From Spirochaetia bacterium (GTDB lineage: Bacteria > Spirochaetota > UBA4802 > UBA5550): a stretch of DNA of 64,000 bases. A program made the position numbers and the translations under genes. The stretch is from assembly GCA_009885955.1 (NCBI GenBank), contig VFJS01000088.1, positions 38,937-102,936 of the forward strand, read 5' to 3'. The notes under the pieces are model-generated. The model was not told the DNA's origin. It saw nothing but the letters and a program-made list of their open reading frames with translations, and made no database searches. Positions 1 through 8,489 of this stretch are shown in pieces (the first letter of the stretch is position 1; the number at the start of each line of letters is the position of its first letter).

Positions 1-2253
1 CTTCCCCCGTGCAGCCACGGCATGGAGGGCCGAGTCAAAATCCATTACCCCTGCTGCAATGAGGGCCCCGTACTCGCCCAGGCTGTGGCCCACCACCATG
101 TCGGGGTTGATGCCGAAACTTTTCACGAGCCGGTACAGCGCGTAGTCCGATATGAGTATGGAGGGCTGTGTTACCTCGGTCTGCCTCAGCTTTTTCTCAG
201 CTGCTTTTTTCATCTTTTCATCGGCATTCCCGTCGATGAAGATGAGGCCCGATATCCTTTCCCCCAGGATATCCAGCATTATCCTGTCGCCTTCATCAAA
301 GGTGTCCCTGACAATCTGGTATTTATGATAGAGCTCATTCAGCATGTTCAGATACTGTGTCCCCTGACCGGGGAAGAGGAAGGCCATCTTGCCCATGTTC
401 CCCTTTTTTCCATTGAGGTTCGCCCCGAAGAATATCCCCTTGTTGGCCATGAAGAGCCATTTTTTTTCATCGCTGAATGCCTGTTTTGCCGCAGCGAGCT
501 TTTCCGCAAGGTCGTCCAGGGAATCGGCCGATACTGCAAGCCTGAAATTTTTCCCGTTGCTTTCGGGATTCAGTTTAGCTGATATGTCAATCAGCCGGAT
601 GGTATATGTTCCATTGCTCTTCTTTGAGCCTATGAGCCTGATCAATTCATCGGCTTTTTTTCCGATGTCGTCCCAGGAGTCGCCTCCAATAACAACAGGT
701 TCGCCTTCGAGCTGTATCTTTATCGGTTCGGAAAGAGGGTGGACCGGCAGTTCCTTAAGGGCTGCAACGCCTTCCTCTCCGTGTTCCGGAAATTCAATAC
801 CGGTGCCATAGGATTTTCTGACAGAAACGGGCATCCCGTTGTGCCCGGAATCCTCTTCTACCGATACATGGAAATTTGTCCCGCCGAAACCGAAGGCGTT
901 TACGCCTGCGCGCCTTGGATTGCCGTTTATCCCCTTCGGCCACTCCTCAGGGGAGGTAATCACCCGGAAGGGAATCTTGCCGAAGCCGATAACCGGGTTG
1001 GGCTCATTATAATTGAGCGATGGCGGCATGATTTTATGGTGCAGGGCCAGGGCTGTTTTGATTATTGAGGCCGACCCTGCTGCCGCCTTTATATGGCCAA
1101 TCATAGACTTCACCGATGATACGCCTATTGAACCGGCCTTTAGGGATTTGTCATTCCAGATGCTGCAGAGGCTCCCCATCTCCGTGGCATCCCCTACGGT
1201 TGTGGCGGTGCCGTGCGCTTCGATGTATTGAACTGAAAAAGGATCGAACCCGCCGTATTCAAGGCCCCTGGTTATCGCAAAGATCTGCCCCCTGGGATTG
1301 GGCGCGGTGATGCCTTTTCCCTTGCCGTCGCTTGAGGCCCCCACGCCCCTGATCACCGCGTATATTTTGTCTCCGTCCCTCCTGGCATCGCTGATCCTTT
1401 TCAGTATATATATGCCTGTTCCTTCGCCCATGACAAAGCCGTTTGCCCTGGCGTCAAAGGGTTTGCTTCCGTCCGGCGACAGAGCCCCTATCTTGCAGAA
1501 TTTCACATAGGGCCCCGGGCCCATCATGTAGTCTGAACCCCCGGTTATGACCAGGTCGAATTCTTTCATCCTGAGCCCCTTCATCGATTCGGAAAGGGAG
1601 GCCAGGGATGATGCGCATGCAGCGTCCACGGAAAAATTGGGGCCGTTCAGGTTGAAGATGTTTGCTATCCGTCCTGAAATAACATTTGCCAGTTCTCCCG
1701 GCATGGAGTCCTCGGTGATTTCCGGGAGATCTCCTTTGAATGATTGCTCAAACTCCCTGATTATCTCCTCTTTCAGCTTGTGGTCCAGGCCTGAAAAATT
1801 TTTTGTTTTCGAAAGGTATTTTTCGATATCACCGAAGAAAATCCGGAGGTTGGTGTAGTCTATGAGGTCTCCGCCCATGGAGTTTCCAATAATTACCGCG
1901 GTGCGTTCCCTGTTAAAGTCCTTTTTATCATACCCTGAATCTTCAAGGGCCTCACCGGCAGCGGCTATGGCATAGGTCTGGGCCATGTCCATGGAGTCAA
2001 AGGTCTTTGGAGGAATCTTGAACTTGAGGGCCATGGCCTTCTTATCAATGGAGTTGACAAAAGCGCCGATTTTGGAATAGGTCTTGTCGGGCATTGTCCT
2101 GTCCGGGTGGTAGTATACTTCCGAATCCCATTTTTCCTTCGGGACATCAGTAATGGCATTGACCCTGTTTAATATATTATTCCAGAAAATATCCTTATTG
2201 TCTGCTTTCGGGAATATGCAGCCAATACCGATAATTGCAATACCTTCATCCAT
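1..2253 (-). CDS. Type I polyketide synthase, KS-AT, PUFA-synthase-like (partial, runs off left edge)
   Basis: The first 751 codons are present and the gene continues beyond base 1. A ketosynthase domain (about residues 1-450) carries the active-site Cys213 in DAACASS, His347 in EAHGTATTVGD and His387 in GHIKAAAG, so the Cys-His-His triad is intact. An acyltransferase domain follows, with FPGQGTQ and the serine motif GHSLGEY (Ser724); it is cut by the window edge. The start is ATG at 2253, preceded by GAGGAGG eight bases upstream. KS-AT proteins of this class extend acyl chains from malonyl units on a carrier protein. The lack of a loading module and the IPPKTFDSMDMAQ stretch are closest to PfaA/HglE-like synthases as I remember them (inference). 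ACP, KR and DH domains would lie outside the window. Several long ORFs on the other strand here are antisense shadows. Confidence 0.9.
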   Translation of the reverse strand, partial: MDEGIAIIGIGCIFPKADNKDIFWNNILNRVNAITDVPKEKWDSEVYYHPDRTMPDKTYSKIGAFVNSIDKKAMALKFKIPPKTFDSMDMAQTYAIAAAGEALEDSGYDKKDFNRERTAVIIGNSMGGDLIDYTNLRIFFGDIEKYLSKTKNFSGLDHKLKEEIIREFEQSFKGDLPEITEDSMPGELANVISGRIANIFNLNGPNFSVDAACASSLASLSESMKGLRMKEFDLVITGGSDYMMGPGPYVKFCKIGALSPDGSKPFDARANGFVMGEGTGIYILKRISDARRDGDKIYAVIRGVGASSDGKGKGITAPNPRGQIFAITRGLEYGGFDPFSVQYIEAHGTATTVGDATEMGSLCSIWNDKSLKAGSIGVSSVKSMIGHIKAAAGSASIIKTALALHHKIMPPSLNYNEPNPVIGFGKIPFRVITSPEEWPKGINGNPRRAGVNAFGFGGTNFHVSVEEDSGHNGMPVSVRKSYGTGIEFPEHGEEGVAALKELPVHPLSEPIKIQLEGEPVVIGGDSWDDIGKKADELIRLIGSKKSNGTYTIRLIDISAKLNPESNGKNFRLAVSADSLDDLAEKLAAAKQAFSDEKKWLFMANKGIFFGANLNGKKGNMGKMAFLFPGQGTQYLNMLNELYHKYQIVRDTFDEGDRIMLDILGERISGLIFIDGNADEKMKKAAEKKLRQTEVTQPSILISDYALYRLVKSFGINPDMVVGHSLGEYGALIAAGVMDFDSALHAVAARGK

Positions 2254-2439
2254 CGGAAAATCCTCCTCAAATTAAAGCCTGTCAATTGTGTAAGAGCTAC
2301 AGTATAGCATGATTGAAAAATTGTGTTTATTTTTTAAATAATAATTTCAGTATGGGGCAAAAAATATAGGAAATAAATGATAGACGAAGTATGGAAATTG
2401 TCTATGTATTGAAAGCGAAGTATTTCTGAAAATCTGCTT

Positions 2440-2474
2440 TTTACAGAGACTCTCTGTAAAGAATCTCTGTAAAT
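2440..2474. promoter_or_regulatory. Perfect inverted repeat plus a third half-site
   Basis: TTTACAGAGA and TCTCTGTAAA form a perfect inverted repeat around a single C (2440-2460). A third copy, TCTCTGTAAA, follows five bases later (2465-2474). The site sits between the divergence-side upstream region of the polyketide synthase (start 2253) and the 3' end of the lipoprotein gene at 2511. It could be an operator for the synthase or a terminator stem for the lipoprotein gene; there is no clear T-run, which favours an operator. Function is inference. Confidence 0.35.
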
Positions 2475-2510
2475 GCATGGCAGCCCGTGGAACAGGCTAA
2501 AAATACATAA

Positions 2511-3290
2511 TTAATACCACTTGAGAAGCCTGACATCAATCTCTTTATTCACGCTCACCAGTTTTTTGAATTTTTCAAGGTCGCTGAACTTATTCTCCGC
2601 GCCCCTGTAATGAAAGGGATAGACTATCTTCGGCTTGAATTCCAGAACTGCCGATGCTGCCTGCTCCTCGGTCATGGTGTACGGCAGGTTCATGCAGATA
2701 AATGCGGCATCAATATTCTTCAGAGATCTCATTTCTGGAATATCTTCCGTGTCACCTGAATGGTAGATTCTTTTATCATCAATTTCAAAGAGATAGCCGT
2801 TTCCCCTCCCTTTCGAATGGTATTTGAGCCTCTCCTTTGTGGTGTTGTACATGGGCATTGCAGTTATTGTCATCCCGGCCAGAGTGGTTTTTTCACCGTT
2901 GCCGATGATTTTTATCCCTTTGAGTTTTTCTTCCACGGCTTTAGGTCCGAGTATGATGGTTTTGGCCCCTTTTATCTCCTTCACAAGGTCAACATTCAGG
3001 TGATCTCCATGGTTATCAGTGAATATGATAAGGTCAGGATTCGGATATGCTGAGTAGAGTGCCTTATCGCCGACCGGGTCGATAAAAATGGTCTTATCCT
3101 TTATTTTTAAAATCATTGAGGCATGAGATATGGGCAGAATAGTTATTTCATTATTCGCGGTTTTTATCATGTCTTTCAGCATGGGGCCGGCCTTTTCAAC
3201 AGGTTTTTCCGGTTTGCATCCTTCCAGTGATACCTGTATGAGCATAAGAGTCATAATCAACAATTTCAAGTGAAAATTTATTATTTTCAT
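2511..3290 (-). CDS. Metallo-beta-lactamase-fold lipoprotein (UlaG/RomA-like hydrolase)
   Basis: A 259-residue protein with a hydrophobic N-terminus ending in the lipobox-like SLEGC, so it is probably a lipid-anchored envelope protein. The fold is indicated by HASMILKIKDKTIFIDP near the start of the domain, the metal-binding loop FTDNHGDHLN (a variant of HxHxDH in which the first His is Asn/Asp), HSGDTED and a late PFHYR. This arrangement is typical of the MBL-fold family used for phosphodiester or lactone hydrolysis; the substrate cannot be told. AAGGAG lies at normal spacing before the ATG. It stands alone, convergent with nothing, and is separated by about 300 bases from the next gene. The altered first metal ligand is worth noting, since UlaG-like proteins normally have THxHxDH. 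Confidence 0.75.
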   Translation of the reverse strand: MKIINFHLKLLIMTLMLIQVSLEGCKPEKPVEKAGPMLKDMIKTANNEITILPISHASMILKIKDKTIFIDPVGDKALYSAYPNPDLIIFTDNHGDHLNVDLVKEIKGAKTIILGPKAVEEKLKGIKIIGNGEKTTLAGMTITAMPMYNTTKERLKYHSKGRGNGYLFEIDDKRIYHSGDTEDIPEMRSLKNIDAAFICMNLPYTMTEEQAASAVLEFKPKIVYPFHYRGAENKFSDLEKFKKLVSVNKEIDVRLLKWY

Positions 3291-3590
3291 TTTAACTCCT
3301 TAATAATTATATTAAAATTTTGATAGTCACCATTCTCTGCTTCATATAAAATTTTTTGCAATCATTTTTTCCGGCCTGCCGAAAGCCCCCTGACTGAATT
3401 CGAGTTTCTAAATTTGTAAAAGATTATTGACATTAATTAAATTTTAAAACGATCGTTGCAGGTGATTGAAAAAATTAAAAACCATACCCTGTAAAAAAGA
3501 AGATTTAATTCTATTCTTATTTCTTCTTAGTAAAGACCAAAGCAAAACGATGAGTGCAGAATATGAAAGGAGAAACCCCTGAAAGCCGCC
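3291..3590. other. AT-rich divergent intergenic region
   Basis: About 300 bases lie between two divergent genes. I see no ORF of convincing quality, no strong hairpin and no consensus promoter pair. Promoters for both flanking genes presumably lie here. Confidence 0.5.
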
Positions 3591-4460
3591 ATGCCGGGTA
3601 CGACCAACCTCGCCCTTACTGATAGTCTGCCGCTAACCTGCACACGTGCCGGCACCTGCTGCCATGGAAAAATGGTCTGGCTGAACCCGTGGGAACTGAC
3701 GCGTATGGCTACGGCAAAGGGCCTGACCCCGCGTGTCTTCCGCGACCGCCACTGCGAGTTTGGCGGTATCCGTTTACGTTTCGATAATCCGCCCGGCTGG
3801 AAGGGACTTGCAGCGTGCAGCCAGTATTTGCCTGATTTCGGCTGCAGCGTGCATGTTGGCCGGCCATTGGTCTGCCGTTTGTATCCCCTTGGCCGTAAGC
3901 GGCGCGGTAAGGAACTCCATTACATTCATCGGGGCAGCAGTTTTCCCTGTCTTGATGGTTGTCCAAAAGTCGTGGATTTACCGTATCTGACTGTTTCCGA
4001 CTACCTGTCTTGCCAGGACGCGATGGCCTGCGAAACTGCTCAGGACGGGTATCTGGAACTGATGCAAAGCCTGGCCGATGGTGCCTTCGCACTCCTGCTT
4101 GAAAGCGGTTTGGCCGCATCGGGCGACCGGTTGACGCTGCGCCTATGGCGCGAACTGGGGAAGGAACATCCCGAACACCTGACAAAGCGCCTTGGTCCCG
4201 GGTGGATCGACCGGCTGATGCTGCCCGACATCAGCGATGGGTTGGACGATCCCGCAGCTTTTTCCCACAGGCATCACGATTTGCTCCAGTCGCAGGCCCA
4301 GACATCGTTTGGCAATCTGGGCGATGTCGCCGCGCTGCGCGAAGCGTCGGGATTAATGATGGGACTGGCGCTGCACCTGGGCTGTGGACTAGGCGCAAAT
4401 CCTGCCGAACTAGCCGGGCACTGGATCGTGACAGCAAAGAAACTTGGCGCGCGCGAATAG
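3591..4460 (+). CDS. YkgJ-type cysteine-cluster protein, compositionally foreign
   Basis: A 289-residue protein with an N-terminal cluster Cys17, Cys23, Cys24 (CTRAGTCCHG), then Cys55, Cys76, Cys85, Cys95 and a further FPCLDGC. This matches the YkgJ / CxxCxxCC zinc- or iron-chelating domain family, whose biochemical role is largely unknown. The C-terminal half is alpha-helical looking with no motif I recognise. Base and codon use differ sharply from neighbours: arginine is almost always CGN, with a single AGG codon seen, while adjacent genes use mainly AGG/AGA, and the gene is visibly GC-richer. This points to horizontal acquisition, probably from a proteobacterium (inference). AGGAG lies about 16 bases before the ATG, which is long, so the start is somewhat uncertain. 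Confidence 0.75.
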   Translation: MPGTTNLALTDSLPLTCTRAGTCCHGKMVWLNPWELTRMATAKGLTPRVFRDRHCEFGGIRLRFDNPPGWKGLAACSQYLPDFGCSVHVGRPLVCRLYPLGRKRRGKELHYIHRGSSFPCLDGCPKVVDLPYLTVSDYLSCQDAMACETAQDGYLELMQSLADGAFALLLESGLAASGDRLTLRLWRELGKEHPEHLTKRLGPGWIDRLMLPDISDGLDDPAAFSHRHHDLLQSQAQTSFGNLGDVAALREASGLMMGLALHLGCGLGANPAELAGHWIVTAKKLGARE

Positions 4461-4725
4461 CGGCGACCGGGCGACCGGGAGTTTCTAAGGGAGGAAATAG
4501 TTCGAGAAGAACGTGCAAAACAGCAGTCCGTAACAAAAAGTGAATTCTGCAGCGTTGTAACAGAAACCGGGAAACCGGACAAGGGGAAGCCGATTCCTTC
4601 AGAATGGGACGAAGGCCGGCCCCGGATAATCAATAATAATTTTTACTCATGACTTGTAAATTGTTCGAACAATTTTTCATGGCAATTTGTGATGGCGGAG
4701 CCGTCATACTAGGTTTCCTATATGT
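4461..4725. terminator. Convergent intergenic region with an 18-base perfect palindrome
   Basis: The region lies between two convergent stop codons. At 4658-4675 AAATTGTTCGAACAATTT is a perfect palindrome followed by TTC on one side. A short GATGGC/GCCGTC hairpin lies just downstream. The position between converging genes suggests a bidirectional terminator, but the two-base centre makes a poor RNA loop, so an operator or protein-binding site is the alternative. Confidence 0.35.
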
Positions 4726-5601
4726 TTAAAACATGAAACTTGATCCCGCCAGAATAAAGAGATCATCCCGGTTAACATTATCTCCCCTCGTATGGATAGG
4801 GACTCTCACAAGAAAATCGAGAATAAAATGGTAAGAAGAAAATTTAATTCCATAACCGGTATAAACATCCGTTTCACTGACTACATATCTCCTGTGTCCG
4901 TCCCATGCATTTCCCCTGATGTCCACCATTGATAATTCAATGACCGGGGCTATGGAAAAGCTTGATAAAGGCCCAAAGGGCACCTGGTAATATGCTGTCA
5001 TCGTCATGTTTAACTCGTCTGCCGGATTTCCATGGCTATTCGAATGCATCAATGATACATATTTCCATTTATACGTCACATTGAAATCACTTTTTAAATT
5101 ACCATATCTTCCGGTCAATGAAAGGCCGGGCAGGATATTCATCGTATCGGTGCTTTCAGAATAATTCCCTGCAGGAATTTCAACACCCAGAGAAAAAGCG
5201 ATGCCGAAGGTATATGAATGCCTGTTTATCCGGTACAGCTTATATTTTCCTATTAGCAGGGGATCATCATAGGAGATGCCGTGACTCATTCCTTCATCAG
5301 TATTCATCGAACCGCTCCCGCTGTTCATATTTCCTTCTATGATCGATTCCAGCACCATGAGGGAAAAAGAATTTGTGAAGCCGTAGGCAAGGCCGACAGG
5401 AAACATGTTCTCTTTCATTATACCGCTTGATGAATCATTTTTCATATAATGGTACTGAAATATTACGATCCACTGGTCTTCAGCAGGAGTCAGTCCGGAC
5501 CCGTAGGTACACGATAAGTCTGAATATACAGGGGCGGGAAGGGAGGTATTTACTAATAGCATTACAGCAGCCAATATAAAAGCAGGGAGATATTTTTTCA
5601 T
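4726..5601 (-). CDS. Predicted outer-membrane beta-barrel protein
   Basis: A 291-residue protein with a signal peptide (MKKYLPAFILAAVMLLVNTS, then a PAPVYS cleavage region), alternating hydrophobic/polar strands throughout and a C-terminal phenylalanine (SSFMF), all typical of an outer-membrane barrel. The pattern resembles transporter-like barrels such as the phenol-degradation MetA family, but I cannot assign a family with certainty. It starts five bases after the stop of the upstream HMA gene, so the pair is almost certainly co-transcribed and perhaps translationally coupled. A methionine- and serine-rich stretch near residues 85-110 (MNSGSGSMNTDEGM) could sit in an extracellular or periplasmic loop; met-rich loops can bind Cu(I), but this is inference. 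Confidence 0.65.
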   Translation of the reverse strand: MKKYLPAFILAAVMLLVNTSLPAPVYSDLSCTYGSGLTPAEDQWIVIFQYHYMKNDSSSGIMKENMFPVGLAYGFTNSFSLMVLESIIEGNMNSGSGSMNTDEGMSHGISYDDPLLIGKYKLYRINRHSYTFGIAFSLGVEIPAGNYSESTDTMNILPGLSLTGRYGNLKSDFNVTYKWKYVSLMHSNSHGNPADELNMTMTAYYQVPFGPLSSFSIAPVIELSMVDIRGNAWDGHRRYVVSETDVYTGYGIKFSSYHFILDFLVRVPIHTRGDNVNRDDLFILAGSSFMF

Positions 5602-5606
5602 GGGAG

Positions 5607-5936
5607 CTATTTTAATCTTCTGCCGGGAGTGAAGTTTGCTTTCTTAATTGCATTAAATATTTCCTGATCATTGACCTGATGATTTTCTTTGATATGGATC
5701 GTCAGTATCCCCTTTTGCCAGTCGGTGACAGCTTTTTCAACTCCACTAACCCTGCCTGCAATTTTATTGAGCGCCGATGCACAGCCCGGGCAATCCATAC
5801 CAAAAACTTCATATGCCCTGACTTCACGGTCAGTGTCCTGCCTGATATTCTCTGCATATGCCTGGTTCAGATATCCATTAAAAAACGCAATGTTAAGAAG
5901 GAATATAGCTGCTGTAATCTTCATATTTTTCTTCAT
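5607..5936 (-). CDS. Exported heavy-metal-associated (HMA) domain protein, MerP/CopZ-like
   Basis: A 109-residue protein with a signal peptide (cleavage near QAYA-EN, residues 28-29) and one HMA domain. The metal-binding loop is GMDCPGC with Cys49 and Cys52, followed by the usual helix ASALNKIAGRVSGVEKAV. Because it is exported, it should act in the periplasm like MerP rather than in the cytoplasm like CopZ. It is first in a two-gene operon with an outer-membrane barrel. AGAGG-like Shine-Dalgarno sequence precedes the start. Cu(I), Hg(II), Cd or Zn are possible ligands; the sequence alone does not decide. Confidence 0.8.
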   Translation of the reverse strand: MKKNMKITAAIFLLNIAFFNGYLNQAYAENIRQDTDREVRAYEVFGMDCPGCASALNKIAGRVSGVEKAVTDWQKGILTIHIKENHQVNDQEIFNAIKKANFTPGRRLK

Positions 5937-6292
5937 AATAATTCTCTGCCTCTTTCCAATAATATATGTTCAATCAATGCTCCATAGGACATAAAAAAGC
6001 TTGGTCGATTATGTCAATATTTTAAATATAAAAAAGGTCCTGAAATAATATTAAGGCAGTGTGAATAGTTTTGCTTATTTGTCATAATTATGCAGTTGAT
6101 TCCGATATAATTCTATATGTCTCTTGAATTGAGACTGTATGAAATTCATTCTGGTTTTTTTAACGGTTCCCGGGATCACTTTTATCCTTATAATAACGAA
6201 AATTTCTCGATAATAAAGAGTTTTTTTATTGTAACAAATGACCTGTTTTTTTTCATAAGAGAAATATAAGGAATTTTTAATCGGAGGAATCT
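5937..6292. other. Divergent intergenic region between the HMA operon and htrA
   Basis: About 355 AT-rich bases between divergent genes. A short hairpin GTCTC-ttgaatt-GAGAC lies near 6119-6135. I found no convincing promoter pair or ORF. Promoters for both directions must lie here. Confidence 0.4.
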
Positions 6293-7447
6293 ATGAGGGT
6301 ACCGGAAAGGAAGATTATCATACTCACATTCATTGCAGTAATTTTTTCAGGAATTATGGCGTTCCAGGCTGCTTCATGCTACGGGGAGAAGGGGGGCAGG
6401 GTCTTCGGCTCATCAAAGGAGTCTCCGCTTAAAACAAGTCCCGATGTTTTAAAGGCGGTGGAAATCCAGAATGCCTTCAGCAAAGTCTACGAAATGTACA
6501 AGGACAGCGTTGTATATATAAGTACGGAGCAAACGGTCAAGCTCCAGACACACCCTTTTCTGAATGATCCCTTTTTCAGGGAGTTTTTCGGAAACCCCGG
6601 CACCGGTCCCAGGACTGAAAAGAGAAAGGGGCTGGGAACGGGATTCATACTCTCCGACGACGGATATATCTGCACCAATCAGCATGTGATAAAGGGTGTG
6701 GACAAGATCGACGTCAAAATTAATGACAAGCATTACAATGCAGTGGTTGTCGGTTCCGATGAAAGGAGCGATATCGCCCTGATAAAGATTAATGCCGGTG
6801 TAAAGTTTACTCCCGTATACCTGGGAGATTCAGGCACGGTGAAGGTGGGCGACTGGGCCATAGCCATAGGGAACCCCTTCGGCCTGGACAGGACCTTTAC
6901 CAAGGGCGTCATAAGCGCCATTGCCAGAAAGAACTTTGACCAGATGGGAGGGTCCCAGTCTCATCTTCAGACCGACGCGTCAATCAACCCCGGAAATTCC
7001 GGCGGGCCCCTCATCAATATTTACGGCGAGGTCATCGGTATAAACAGGATGATCTATTCCAACGGCGGCGGGAGCCTGGGCATCGGTTTCGCAATACCCA
7101 TCAACAGCGCGAAATTAATCCTTGAACAGCTCAAGACCAACAAGAAGATAAAGCGCGGCTTCATCGGTGTTCAGATTGTTCCGTTGACCGAGGAGTATGC
7201 AAAGGAGCTCGGCCTGGGCGCCATTGACGGGGCGCTTGTGGGCGCCGTGGTGGCGGGAAGCCCGTCAGAGAAAGGGGGGATCAAGGTCAGTGATGTGATT
7301 TTAAAGGTCAATGACAGGGATGTGAAAAATTATTCCGATCTCATTGAAGAGGTTGAGAAGACACCCATTGGTAAAACAATCCAGGTAATCGTGTGGCGCG
7401 AGAAAAACAAGCTTACCCTGTTTCTCTCCGTTGCCGAGAGGCCGTAG
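6293..7447 (+). CDS. HtrA/DegP-family periplasmic serine protease with one PDZ domain
   Basis: A 384-residue protein. An N-terminal hydrophobic segment (residues 8-28) is a signal peptide or anchor. A trypsin-like S1C domain follows, with catalytic His131 (TNQHVIKG), Asp160 (RSDIALIK) and Ser236 (NPGNSGGPL). One C-terminal PDZ domain (about 285-375; RGFIGVQI and later SDVILKVND) makes it DegS-like in architecture, whereas DegP has two PDZ domains. It should degrade or sense misfolded envelope proteins. GGAGG lies at good spacing before ATG. It appears to be monocistronic; the next gene is on the opposite strand beyond an inverted-repeat element. Confidence 0.95.
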   Translation: MRVPERKIIILTFIAVIFSGIMAFQAASCYGEKGGRVFGSSKESPLKTSPDVLKAVEIQNAFSKVYEMYKDSVVYISTEQTVKLQTHPFLNDPFFREFFGNPGTGPRTEKRKGLGTGFILSDDGYICTNQHVIKGVDKIDVKINDKHYNAVVVGSDERSDIALIKINAGVKFTPVYLGDSGTVKVGDWAIAIGNPFGLDRTFTKGVISAIARKNFDQMGGSQSHLQTDASINPGNSGGPLINIYGEVIGINRMIYSNGGGSLGIGFAIPINSAKLILEQLKTNKKIKRGFIGVQIVPLTEEYAKELGLGAIDGALVGAVVAGSPSEKGGIKVSDVILKVNDRDVKNYSDLIEEVEKTPIGKTIQVIVWREKNKLTLFLSVAERP

Positions 7448-7493
7448 CAGGGCAGTCCTTAGTCCCTTAATCAATCCCCTGTTCTTTAGAACA

Positions 7494-7689
7494 CATGGGA
7501 ATGTCCATAAAGAAAAAATATTTGCCACAGAGGCGCAAAGACACAGAGATAATTGTACAAATAAACAATAGCTATATGTTAATTGTCAATAATGAATGAT
7601 AATAATGGAATTTAATATAGTTGAATATTAATATTTAACATTCTCTGTGCCTCAGTGTCTCTGTGGCAGACTTTTGGGACAATCCCATG
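7494..7689. repeat. Composite inverted-repeat element, cacagag family
   Basis: Outer arms CATGGGAATGTCC (7494-7506) and GGACAATCCCATG (7677-7689) are inverted with one mismatch in 13. Inner arms at 7524-7549 and 7642-7667 are inverted with 21 of 26 matches and consist of repeated words such as GCCACAGAG and GACACAGAG. The centre is AT-rich. The element fills the gap between the converging htrA and the next gene. A short relative lies at 41078-41126. The plan is that of a non-coding MITE- or REP-like element. Confidence 0.75.
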
Positions 7690-7757
7690 GGACCTGAATG
7701 TTTTTCTTTTTATGGACTGCCGGGTTTGAAATTTTTTCGGACCCCCTGTTTTCAAGG

Positions 7758-8315
7758 TTACTCCTTTACCGTGTATTTTTTGATAATTCCGTTGTATATG
7801 GTTTCAAGTGCCGGATCATTCACTCCTGTAATTTTTGTGTCGATGATTACATCTTTCCTGAATTTTGAGAACCATTGGTGCAATCTCCCTGAAGCATCCT
7901 TTGAATCGGATGACACATGGCATAATTTTACAATTTTTTTCATCTCATCCAGCGTGAAAAAATTTCTGGCATTGTTGATGACAAGGATAAAATGCCTGTT
8001 GTTTTCACCTTCTACTATCTCCATGGAAAACTTGTCATATTGTGGTGGTTCCTGTTTTGTTGAACTCCCCGCTTTTTGTTCATTCACTTTGTCAACATGA
8101 ATGTTATACTGAAGTATCTGGGCCTGGCGGATAAGAAAAAGAAGCCCTTCTTCATTGAGGTCATTGAGTATGGCTGTCAGTTGTTTTATCATGTCATCTT
8201 TCGGGGAGGCTTTTTTCGCCTTCACCGGATTTTTTTTGCCGGCTGAAACCTTATCTGCAGGGGCTTTTTGCTTTTTTGAACGGGTACCGGTTTGCACTGT
8301 TTTTTTGGAAGCCAT
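7758..8315 (-). CDS. Orphan protein with lysine-rich, histone-like N-terminal tail
   Basis: A 185-residue protein. I chose ATG at 8315 because GAGG lies seven bases upstream; a GTG four codons earlier is possible but lacks spacing. Residues 1-40 are very rich in Lys, Ala, Ser and Pro (for example KKNPVKAKKASPKDD), like histone H1-type or HU-extension tails. Residues 41-185 form a compact mixed domain with no motif I recognise (MIKQLTAILNDLNEEGLLFL, later HFILVINNARNFF). There is no signal peptide. The tail suggests nucleic-acid or polyanion binding, which is inference only. It is convergent with htrA and divergent from the secreted protein at 8490. Confidence 0.7.
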   Translation of the reverse strand: MASKKTVQTGTRSKKQKAPADKVSAGKKNPVKAKKASPKDDMIKQLTAILNDLNEEGLLFLIRQAQILQYNIHVDKVNEQKAGSSTKQEPPQYDKFSMEIVEGENNRHFILVINNARNFFTLDEMKKIVKLCHVSSDSKDASGRLHQWFSKFRKDVIIDTKITGVNDPALETIYNGIIKKYTVKE

Positions 8316-8489
8316 AGATAACCTCACTTGTAATAATTGATAGTCATATCATTTATAATATTATCTTATTTTCAAGAGAATTAAATATTTTTTTATGAAG
8401 GTGCACCCTTTCAGACCGAAATCTGCCGGATATATTTTACTTGACATTTCCTGTTTATAATGAAGAAAATAATTTCAAGAGGATGCTGT

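Noticed and set aside
22..1858. A series of long plus-strand ORFs at the left end
   Set aside because: They lie antisense to the polyketide synthase, whose minus-strand frame has all active-site motifs. The plus-strand translations show no recognisable domains.
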